From NCBI GenBank assembly GCA_937899265.1, contig CALBPV010000063.1, forward strand, positions 1-25,776: a stretch of 25,776 nucleotides of DNA. Reading direction: 5' to 3'. The stretch is from an uncultured Bacteroidales bacterium. Its GTDB lineage: Bacteria > Bacteroidota > Bacteroidia > Bacteroidales > UBA3663. Of the stretch, positions 16,381 through 22,597 are shown piece by piece (within the stretch, counting starts at the first letter, position 1; each line of letters starts with the position of its first letter). The position numbers and the translations under genes are program-made. The notes below the pieces were generated by a model. It made no database searches and was not told the origin of the DNA. It was given only the letters and a program-made list of their open reading frames with translations.

Positions 16381-16579
16381 CGTCCAAATCTTTTAATAGT
16401 TGAGCCAACTGAGTATCCACCTTCGTCAGGCGTTCGCGACAGTATTTCAGCAGCAGCGTGGCACGCTGCGTGAGGTCGCATATCTGATCGACCTTGCACT
16501 CCGGATCCTGCAACCGGGCAACCAACTGCTGGAGTTCCTCCATGGCAGCATCGTAACTCTGTGGTAGCTCTTTGTTCAT
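16373..16579 (-). CDS. xseB: Exodeoxyribonuclease VII small subunit
   Basis: Small subunit of exonuclease VII, which binds XseA and helps degrade single-stranded DNA. The 68-aa all-helical product has the typical pattern SYDAAMEELQQLVARLQDPE at 8-27 followed by the second amphipathic helix (VDQICDLTQRATLLLKYCRERL). It overlaps gltX by 8 nt. In many genomes xseA is directly upstream; here xseB is the first gene behind its own promoter, so the large subunit must be encoded elsewhere. Confidence 0.92.
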   Translation of the reverse strand: MNKELPQSYDAAMEELQQLVARLQDPECKVDQICDLTQRATLLLKYCRERLTKVDTQLAQLLKDLDDE

Positions 16580-16600
16580 AATGTATCAATTTTCAGATTG

Positions 16601-16608
16601 CAAAGATA
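16601..16608 (-). promoter_or_regulatory. -7 promoter element for xseB-gltX-waaA
   Basis: The minus strand reads TATCTTTG, matching TAnnTTTG, 21 nt before the xseB ATG at 16579. It is the only clear promoter found for the xseB-gltX-waaA run. Confidence 0.68.
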
Positions 16609-16611
16609 CAC

Positions 16612-16670
16612 AAAAATCCTGACATTTGTTATATCGAGGGGTCAAAACCTCACCAAACAGGAGATTTTTT
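16612..16670. other. Two-sided terminator-like hairpin between divergent promoters
   Basis: On the plus strand TCCTG (16617-16621), TTTG (16625-16628) and GAGG (16636-16639) pair in order with CAGGA (16658-16662), CAAA (16654-16657) and CCTC (16648-16651). The plus strand continues after two bases into six T residues; the minus strand continues directly into five. The stem has a bulge and an internal loop, so it is imperfect. It lies between the xseB and rpsO promoters, where no terminator is expected. Confidence 0.35.
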
Positions 16671-16690
16671 GCACAAATAGACCACTAAAG

Positions 16691-16722
16691 TTTGCAAATC
16701 CCGTTTTTTTTCGCTACCTTTG
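16691..16722 (+). promoter_or_regulatory. rpsO promoter
   Basis: TTTG (16691-16694) and TACCTTTG (16715-16722) are separated by 20 bases and match the Bacteroidota -33 and TAnnTTTG -7 elements. This is the most complete promoter in the window, as expected for a ribosomal protein gene. Confidence 0.8.
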
Positions 16723-16728
16723 CACCCG

Positions 16729-16822
16729 CTTTTCAGCAAGTAATTTGGAAGAGTAGCTGTCGGTCTTTTGGTTCGTCAACCCGCTCGACCTCTATTATTA
16801 ACCCATTAAACCAAACAAAATT
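16729..16822 (+). promoter_or_regulatory. rpsO 5' leader with nested hairpin
   Basis: The leader of about 94 nt contains GGTC (16762-16765) pairing with GACC (16787-16790), enclosing GGTT (16770-16773) paired with AACC (16778-16781) over a CGTC loop. S15 represses its own mRNA in several phyla through unrelated leader structures, so a feedback site here is plausible but not demonstrated. No Shine-Dalgarno sequence precedes the ATG. Confidence 0.35.
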
Positions 16823-17092
16823 ATGTATTTGGATTCTGCAAAGAAAGAAGAAATCTTCGCAAAGTACGGTAAGGATGCCAAGGACACGGGCAGCCCAGAG
16901 GCTCAGATTGCCCTTTTCTCCTATCGCATCGAACATCTCACCCAGCACCTCAAAGCCAACCACAAGGATCACGCCACGAGCCGTTCCATGAAGATGTTGG
17001 TAGGTCGTCGTCGTCGCATGCTCGACTATCTCGCCAAGGTGGATATTGCGCGCTATCGTGCTATTGTCAAGGAACTTGGCCTGCGTCGCTAA
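16823..17092 (+). CDS. rpsO: 30S ribosomal protein S15
   Basis: Primary 16S rRNA-binding protein that organises the central domain of the 30S subunit and contacts 23S rRNA in an intersubunit bridge. The 89 aa include the conserved GSPEAQIALFSYRIEHLTQHL helix region, HATSRSMKMLVGRRRRMLDYL and the ending IVKELGLRR. It is monocistronic here, with its own promoter, long leader and strong terminator; pnp, a common neighbour in other phyla, is absent. Confidence 0.98.
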   Translation: MYLDSAKKEEIFAKYGKDAKDTGSPEAQIALFSYRIEHLTQHLKANHKDHATSRSMKMLVGRRRRMLDYLAKVDIARYRAIVKELGLRR

Positions 17093-17113
17093 TCTTCCGA
17101 CTTTGACACAATT

Positions 17114-17150
17114 AAGGCTGCCGACTTTCGGGTCGGCAGCCTTCTTTTTT
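17114..17150 (+). terminator. Strong terminator after rpsO
   Basis: AAGGCTGCCGAC (17114-17125) pairs perfectly over 12 bp with GTCGGCAGCCTT (17132-17143) and is followed by C and six T residues. It also separates rpsO from the convergent lyase gene ending at 17165. Confidence 0.92.
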
Positions 17151-17164
17151 GTCTTCTTCCCCGC

Positions 17165-19672
17165 TCAGGGCTTGAAGACTTTCTTCGATTGGGCACCCTG
17201 CTTCAGGATATAGATGCCACGCGGCAGTTCGTCGAATTTCACCTGCCCCAGTCTGTGTCCCGTCACGGTCCAGTATTCGGCTGCTTCGGTCGGAGTGTCG
17301 GCATCCAGTTCGGTGAGGCCGTCACTGGTGGTCACATGGAGGGTGAAATAGAAATCTTTCTTCAAGGAGAGCTTCGTGTTGCTTGTTCCTATCTTGAACA
17401 CATAATCGCCCGCCTGCTGGGGTTTGCCCTCGATGCGGTAGTTACGGGTGGCCAGCGTCCACTTCTTGGTGAAGCCCGTCGTGGCCACATAGGTCTTCGT
17501 ACCGTCGGGATAGTAGCATGAATCCACTCTGCACTGGTTGATGTTGTGGAAGGTGATGTCGATGGGTTCGATGCTGTCGCCCAAGGCTACCGTCTGGCTC
17601 CATTCCTCGCCCTCGTCACATCCCGAGTTGAACTCTGCCCAGATGCTGAAATAGTCGGGCAGATAGAAGCCCAGATGGGGCGGTTGGTTGTAGGCTACGT
17701 TCTGCCAAGCCACGCCCATGCGATAAACGTGGTCGTGCATCAGCGTGGGCAATGCATAGTCGGTTGCTGTGGCAGTCGTGAAAATATTGAGTGTTTTGCT
17801 GTCGGCCGTTGACCACAGAATCACCTCCTCACGCCAGTCACCGAAAAGGTCGGCTTGGAGGTTGGGTGTGGCTTTCGTACTGTTGCAGGTCGATGACGAA
17901 TTGTAGTCGGAAGGATTCTTGTCCTTCATCAAGTACAAACGCGTTGTCCCATTGCCGTTCCATCGGTCAATATGGCCTCCGTCAAAGAGGTCATCCTGCA
18001 GGTCGCCGTCCCAATAGATACGGAAATTGGTCGAACCTACTTTGCTCGAAACAGACGCACCGGTAATGGCACTGCGTGCTTCCTTGTCGCTGCCCGACCA
18101 AAACAGCGAACCTCTCACATTGGCATCGAAAGCTCCTGCAATGCCTCGTCCGTTATCTACACCTTCCGGACCTCCTTCCAGCAGGATTTCGCCCGTGGCA
18201 GCGTCATGCAGGTCCCAGGCATATTTCAGTTTGTCCTCATGCACTTCAAACACCTCCAACCCCGGACGGTCGGGACAATGGTCGGCCAGGTGGATGGCAT
18301 CGCCGTGACCGTAACCCGTAGCGTAGAGTACACGTCCGTCGTTGTTGAGTGCTGCCGAACCCCATACGATTTCGTCGCATCCGTCCCCGTCAACATCGGC
18401 CACACTGAGGTTGTGGTTGCCGTTGCCGAACATCGACCCGCTGCCTATGCCGTAGCTCGAAGTGGGCTTCAGTCCTGTCTGAGTTGTTGTCGTACGGTTG
18501 CGCTCGGCATCCCATGTGTAGAGCGTGGCACCTGTCTTGTTGGTGTTTGCGCTCAACCATTTGTTGTGGAGCTCCTTGCCGTCGAAATCCACTGCCCAGA
18601 TGAAAGCGTAGCCGTAGTATCCGCGGCTGAAGATGCCGCTGGCGGGCTTGTCGGGGCCGTCCAAATAGGCCACGGCGGCCAGATAACGTTCGCCTCGGTT
18701 GCCATAGCTGCCGGCATCGTTCTTATTGTCCACGTCGCCCCAGTTCTTTGTCCCTACTGCATCTGAGAGCACCAGTGTCTGGTTACGGTTGGGCAGGTAT
18801 GGAATGGTATGGATGGCTGCACCTGTCTCGCCGTTGAACACGGTCAGGTATTCGTGACCGCCGTTGATTCTTCCGCCCGACACCACCCAGCTCTTGCTGT
18901 TGTCTGCTGCTTTGATGGCATCGTCTGTGGCGGCCTGGTTCACATAGTTGCCCTGACCGTCCTTGGTGCCCGGAGCGGTTTTGCAGATTACCTCGGCCTT
19001 GCCGTCGCAGTCGAAGTCATACACCATGAATTGCGTATAGTGGGCACCCGCACGGATGTTCACGCCCAGGTCAATTCTCCACAGGCGTTGGGGTGTTGCC
19101 TCCGTTCCGCCGTTGTAGATGTCGGTCAGACGGTAGCAGTCCAAATAGACATTGCCCGTGAAGCCGCTCTGCGAGTTGTCCTTCGAGTTGGAGGGGTCCC
19201 ATTTCACGATGAGTTCGTATTCGCCGTCACCATCCACATCGCCCACCGAGCAGTCGTTGGGGCTGTAGCTGTATGCACCGTCATCGTTCGTTCCGTCGTC
19301 CGGACGGTCGAGATGAAGTTGGAAGTATGGATTGCTCCACGACTTGGCCGTGATGGAATCCACTTTCTCGCCGTCATAATAGGTCACCAACGAATAGACC
19401 GATGAGGCATTTCCACTCTTGTCGAGGAAGCCGGTTGCCGAGCCTCCTTGTGACAGATAGACCGATGTACCGTCTCTGTACAAACGGAACGAAGTACGGA
19501 TGTCATCGTCCGTGCCCAGAAAACGCCACGAAACGTATTGACCATCTGAACAGTGAACCGACACCAGGCCGCGCGTCAGTTTCTCCATCTGTGAGGCCGG
19601 TGTTCTTTTGTAATCGGCCCTGACAGTCTGCAGCGACAGGGCGCATAAAATCAGTAGTATAAAGTTGCGCAT
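17165..19672 (-). CDS. Secreted rhamnogalacturonan lyase (PL11) with C-terminal sorting tail
   Basis: Cleaves the rhamnogalacturonan-I backbone of pectin by beta-elimination. The 835-aa product has a signal peptide (cut after about A19, LQTVRA), then a PL11 catalytic region to about residue 610. This begins with MEKLTRGLVSVH and holds the Ca-binding-type loops DVDGDGEYELIVKWD and DFDCDGKAEVICKTAPGT of the eight-bladed propeller, plus QADLFGDWREEVILW and YNQPPHLGFYLPDY. A beta-rich module with WSQTVALGDS follows. The last 60 residues (EYWTVTGHRLG, then LPRGIYILKQG...KKVFKP) resemble a type IX secretion sorting domain, which suggests export to the cell surface or medium. Endo or exo mode is not decidable. 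No SusCD genes are adjacent. Confidence 0.9.
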   Translation of the reverse strand: MRNFILLILCALSLQTVRADYKRTPASQMEKLTRGLVSVHCSDGQYVSWRFLGTDDDIRTSFRLYRDGTSVYLSQGGSATGFLDKSGNASSVYSLVTYYDGEKVDSITAKSWSNPYFQLHLDRPDDGTNDDGAYSYSPNDCSVGDVDGDGEYELIVKWDPSNSKDNSQSGFTGNVYLDCYRLTDIYNGGTEATPQRLWRIDLGVNIRAGAHYTQFMVYDFDCDGKAEVICKTAPGTKDGQGNYVNQAATDDAIKAADNSKSWVVSGGRINGGHEYLTVFNGETGAAIHTIPYLPNRNQTLVLSDAVGTKNWGDVDNKNDAGSYGNRGERYLAAVAYLDGPDKPASGIFSRGYYGYAFIWAVDFDGKELHNKWLSANTNKTGATLYTWDAERNRTTTTQTGLKPTSSYGIGSGSMFGNGNHNLSVADVDGDGCDEIVWGSAALNNDGRVLYATGYGHGDAIHLADHCPDRPGLEVFEVHEDKLKYAWDLHDAATGEILLEGGPEGVDNGRGIAGAFDANVRGSLFWSGSDKEARSAITGASVSSKVGSTNFRIYWDGDLQDDLFDGGHIDRWNGNGTTRLYLMKDKNPSDYNSSSTCNSTKATPNLQADLFGDWREEVILWSTADSKTLNIFTTATATDYALPTLMHDHVYRMGVAWQNVAYNQPPHLGFYLPDYFSIWAEFNSGCDEGEEWSQTVALGDSIEPIDITFHNINQCRVDSCYYPDGTKTYVATTGFTKKWTLATRNYRIEGKPQQAGDYVFKIGTSNTKLSLKKDFYFTLHVTTSDGLTELDADTPTEAAEYWTVTGHRLGQVKFDELPRGIYILKQGAQSKKVFKP

Positions 19673-19700
19673 ATTATAAATAAAAAAGATAAGTCCAAAA

Positions 19701-19746
19701 GGTAAATATAGAAATCTAAAATAGGTAAATATATAAATCTAAAATA
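19701..19746. repeat. Two-copy 23-bp tandem duplication spanning the AlaX stop codon
   Basis: The 23-bp unit at 19701-19723 is repeated at 19724-19746 with one mismatch (position 11 of the unit, G versus T). The second copy includes the stop codon and last two codons of the AlaX gene, and the first copy lies wholly in the 66-bp gap before the lyase start. It looks like replication slippage in AT-rich DNA. Confidence 0.8.
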
Positions 19747-20242
19747 GGTCATATTTCGGGTCTGCACCGTTCAGGCGGAACACAATGCGGAACGACCCCT
19801 TGTCTCCATCCTCTGCCGGTGTCCATGAGGTCGAGGAAATGCGGAAATGGCCTATCTCGGCTGTATTTTCCACATGGGTTCCGATGCAGGCACACACATC
19901 GTAATCTCCCACCCTCACCAGCCGCAACGTTGCCGATGCGTCTTCGGGCAGTTTTTCGAGACTCACCTCCGGCGGCACCTTGTCGCGCGTCACATACTCC
20001 GTTGTCACAGGCAGATGCCGTTCTATCTGTTCGTTGACCAAGGCCTCAATCTTCTGCACCTCTTCGGCACTCGGGCAGGCGGAGAGTTCGTAGTTGAGTT
20101 TCGACTTTTTCTTCTCCACATGCGAGTTTCTCGACCTCGGACATCCGTACAGTTTCACCATCGTCCCGTTGAGGATATGTTCGGCCGTATGTGCCGGCGG
20201 ATATTCGCTTTTATTGTGCGCGTTCAGAATCGGTTCTTCCAT
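19739..20242 (-). CDS. AlaX-type alanyl-tRNA editing protein
   Basis: Free-standing editing domain related to those of AlaRS and ThrRS, expected to deacylate mischarged tRNA (Ser- or Gly-tRNA-Ala) in trans. The 167-aa product has the Zn motif HxxxH at H18 and H22 (PAHTAEHIL) and the second pair CxxxH at C119 and H123 (CIGTH). The N-terminal beta-barrel of longer AlaX forms is absent, as in the short AlaX-S type. The frame continues 13 codons upstream of the ATG at 20242, but the promoter element at 20271-20278 lies in that extension, so the internal ATG is preferred. The substrate (Ser, Gly or other) is not predictable from these motifs. Confidence 0.83.
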   Translation of the reverse strand: MEEPILNAHNKSEYPPAHTAEHILNGTMVKLYGCPRSRNSHVEKKKSKLNYELSACPSAEEVQKIEALVNEQIERHLPVTTEYVTRDKVPPEVSLEKLPEDASATLRLVRVGDYDVCACIGTHVENTAEIGHFRISSTSWTPAEDGDKGSFRIVFRLNGADPKYDLF

Positions 20243-20270
20243 GTCTGTTTTTCTACAAGTTATACGGCGG

Positions 20271-20278
20271 CAAATATA
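20271..20278 (-). promoter_or_regulatory. -7 promoter element for the AlaX gene
   Basis: The minus strand reads TATATTTG, matching TAnnTTTG, 29 nt before the ATG at 20242. It supports the shorter AlaX start and shows that this gene is transcribed independently of the kinase-AAA gene. Confidence 0.6.
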
Positions 20279-20436
20279 CATATTTTTTTCGAAATATTCC
20301 CCTTTTTATTCCAAAAAAAATGAATTTATCCCCTCCTTTTCTTATTTTTCTGTCATAATTACACCGATTTTCCGGCTCTCCGGCTAAACTCTGTGTTAAA
20401 CAACAGTCTGATTAGGTGCGTTACTATCCGTTTGGA
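20279..20436. other. Noncoding spacer between AlaX promoter and repeat array
   Basis: An AT-rich stretch with several T runs on the plus strand and a short CCGGCTCTCCGGCT direct repeat near 20372-20385. I see no gene, no terminator for the upstream kinase-AAA gene and no RNA that I recognise. With the array it makes a 493-bp gap between the AlaX ATG and the kinase-AAA stop. Confidence 0.6.
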
Positions 20437-20702
20437 TTCATCGATAATCGATGGCGGCTTAAAAAACTTTTTGGGGGTCCATCGATAATCGATGGAGACA
20501 AAAAAATATTTTTGCGGGTCTATCGATAATCGATGGCGGCTTAAAAAACTTTTTGCGGGTCTATCGATAATCGATGGAGGCAAAAAAATCTTTTTGAGGG
20601 TCCATCGATATCCGATGGAGGCAAAAAAATCTTTTTGAGAGTCCATCGATATCCGATGGAGGCTCAAAAAACTTTTCGCAGGTCCATCGGAGTCCGATGG
20701 AG
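20437..20702. repeat. Tandem array of 41-bp units, each with two palindromes (6.5 copies)
   Basis: Units start at 20437, 20478, 20519, 20560, 20601, 20642 and, for the last half unit, 20683; the period is exactly 41 bp with no indels. Each unit opens with a 17-bp palindrome. In units 1-4 it is CCATCGATAATCGATGG or a one-base variant, in units 5-6 CCATCGATATCCGATGG, and in the half unit CCATCGGAGTCCGATGG. The second part of each full unit is an A-run facing a T-run (such as CAAAAAAATCTTTTTG) bordered by G-rich bases. It begins 34 bp beyond the kinase-AAA stop. Function is unknown; see findings. Confidence 0.95.
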
Positions 20703-20735
20703 TAATCCGCAATTTGGATTGTATGGCGCCGGGAT

Positions 20736-22517
20736 TCAGAATCGTTTGCGGAGAGATTCGTAGTGGGCTATCTCGGAATCGGAGAGCGAGGAGGGAGTAG
20801 AGGTGACAGCATCTTGCAGGTGACGGCCGGAGATGGGCTTATCCTCATAGAAGGCGAGGATGGAGGCCTGATTGACGATGGCCTCGATGTCGGAGGCAGT
20901 ATATCCCTCGGTGCTTTCAGCCAGGGGAAGGATATCGATAGATTGCTCCTGGCGACGTCCTTTCATATAGAGGCTAAAGAGGGCCTTTCGCGACTTGACA
21001 TCGGGCACGGGGACATAAATCACCTTGTCGAAACGTCCCGTGCGGAGCAGGGAGGGCTCAATCATCTCGGGACGATTGGTAGTGCCAAAGACGAGAATGC
21101 CACGATCGCTGCACTTGTTGAGTTGGGAGAGAAATTCATTGACAAGAATGGGCGTATCGTCGTGGGCACGATCGGGAGTGAGTGCATCTATCTCGTCGAA
21201 ACAGATGACGGCGGGAGCATGGGACTGGGCTTTGGCAAAGAGGTCGGCCAACCGACGGGAACTCTCCACCTCGGAATCGACAAGGAGGTCGGAAGTGTGG
21301 ACCAACGCGTAGTTGTAGCCGCTCTGTTCTGCAAACTTTGAGATGACGAAACTCTTGCCGCAGCCCTTGGGTCCCCACAGAAGGATACCGTTGGGAAGGG
21401 TGATGCGATAGACACTGCGGGCCTTGTCGATGTTGCTATAGACATGGATGATGTCGCGCTTGAGGGTGAGAAGTATATCAGTCATGCCGGCCACGGCCTC
21501 GAACCCGGGACCGAGTTTGGTGCAGAACTCGGGCAATCCGTCGGCATCGAGTGTTTGCGAAGACTCCTCCCCTGCCGTCTCGTCCTTGGTCTGTCCCTTG
21601 CGGAGCGGAGGCGAGGACAGGTGACGGTCGTTGCTCAAGGCATGTAAGAAATCATCGAGCGATGGGCGATCTTCTTGGCGATAGAGAGCATTGAGCAAAG
21701 CGACTTTGGCGGCATAGGGAATTTCGGCAGGAAAAGAAAGCGGGTCTTTGAGCTGGCGACGACGCACCTCAGCCTCCTCGTGCATATCGGTCATCCCTGA
21801 CTCGCCTCGGCGCTGCCAAGGAGCGAGGCCTGTGGCCATCGTATAAAGCACAGCGGCGAGAGAGAATACATCGGTGGAGGCGTTGTAGATACTCTTGATA
21901 TGTTCGGGTGCCCTATAGAACATATTCAGGTCGCTGGCATAGAACGGAGGACGGGTGTCGGAAGTGAACCCGGCGGTGTGGGTCAAGTCGATGAGTTTGA
22001 TGCTCTTGGGATCGCCGTCGGGGGAAATCATCACATTGGAGGGTGTGAGGTCGTTGTGAGCCCATCCGCGCTCATGGAGACAACTCAGCGCGGAGGCGAG
22101 GACATTGACAATGCCGAGCATTTGCTCCCAAGACAAGGGACGATGATTATCGATGTAATCGCTCAGCAGGATGCCATCGACCCACTCAGTCACAAAATAG
22201 GGCCAAGCCTCCTTATCCTTACCCCTTCCCTGAGGATTCCATTTGCCATGGTCAACGTATCGGACCAAATGAGGGTGATCGACAAGCACGGCCTCAATCT
22301 CCTGAAGAACCGACTCCGCCTGAACCTGTGACATGTCTGCCCCAGGAGAGAATTCTACGGTGGTGAACATACTCTTGGGCAGATATTCGGGGTTGAAGGT
22401 CTTGAGGAAATAGGAGGTGCCGGATTGGTCGGTGACACGATAAGTGAATGTAAGACGTTCCTGGTCATTCTTGTAGAGAGGCTGCTCGATGCGGTATTTG
22501 CCAATGTATTCTGCCAT
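20736..22517 (-). CDS. Protein kinase fused to an AAA+ ATPase
   Basis: A 593-aa cytoplasmic protein with no signal or membrane segment. Residues 7-295 form a eukaryotic-like protein kinase: K39 (FLKTF), probable helix-C E73, catalytic loop HNDLTPSN at 154-161 with D156, metal-binding D177 in a DLT rather than DFG motif, and APE at 203-205. The Gly-rich loop is degenerate (LYKNDQE). After a hydrophilic linker (300-335) comes a classical AAA domain of the Cdc48/katanin type: Walker A GPKGCGKS (382-389), Walker B ICFDEID (438-444), sensor 1 N481, arginine-finger candidates R492 and R495, and a GYTASDIEAIV lid. The pore-loop position reads LLVDSE instead of aromatic-hydrophobic-Gly. The usual HRD Arg and DxK Lys are replaced by Asn and Thr, so activity could be reduced, but the catalytic Asp residues remain. 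Substrate and pathway are unknown. Confidence 0.88.
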   Translation of the reverse strand: MAEYIGKYRIEQPLYKNDQERLTFTYRVTDQSGTSYFLKTFNPEYLPKSMFTTVEFSPGADMSQVQAESVLQEIEAVLVDHPHLVRYVDHGKWNPQGRGKDKEAWPYFVTEWVDGILLSDYIDNHRPLSWEQMLGIVNVLASALSCLHERGWAHNDLTPSNVMISPDGDPKSIKLIDLTHTAGFTSDTRPPFYASDLNMFYRAPEHIKSIYNASTDVFSLAAVLYTMATGLAPWQRRGESGMTDMHEEAEVRRRQLKDPLSFPAEIPYAAKVALLNALYRQEDRPSLDDFLHALSNDRHLSSPPLRKGQTKDETAGEESSQTLDADGLPEFCTKLGPGFEAVAGMTDILLTLKRDIIHVYSNIDKARSVYRITLPNGILLWGPKGCGKSFVISKFAEQSGYNYALVHTSDLLVDSEVESSRRLADLFAKAQSHAPAVICFDEIDALTPDRAHDDTPILVNEFLSQLNKCSDRGILVFGTTNRPEMIEPSLLRTGRFDKVIYVPVPDVKSRKALFSLYMKGRRQEQSIDILPLAESTEGYTASDIEAIVNQASILAFYEDKPISGRHLQDAVTSTPSSLSDSEIAHYESLRKRF

Positions 22518-22544
22518 AAAAAAAGGTTTTCAAAAAGGATTCCC

Positions 22545-22574
22545 AAAACAGCGACCCCAAAGGAGAGTCGCTGT
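22545..22574 (-). terminator. Hairpin between the beta-helix lyase gene and the kinase-AAA gene
   Basis: On the minus strand ACAGCGAC (22574-22567) pairs with GTCGCTGT (22555-22548) over an 11-base loop and runs into a short T stretch (four T, the first one paired). It lies 24 nt after the lyase stop and 28 nt before the kinase-AAA start. The weak T tract suggests partial termination; no promoter follows it, so the kinase gene may depend on readthrough. Confidence 0.5.
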
Positions 22575-22597
22575 CGTGACATACGTGAAAAGAGAAA

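Noticed and set aside
20243..20281. 13-residue N-terminal extension of the AlaX protein
   Set aside because: The TATATTTG promoter element lies within it, and the family match starts after the ATG at 20242.
20437..20702. CRISPR array
   Set aside because: The whole 41-bp unit repeats, there are no unique spacers, and no cas gene is nearby.
20359..20712. 117-codon minus-strand ORF through the repeat array
   Set aside because: The 41-bp unit has no stop in any minus-strand frame, so the ORF is open automatically. The frame shifts from unit to unit, the start would be TTG, and the product is a 41-residue repeat with no recognisable family.
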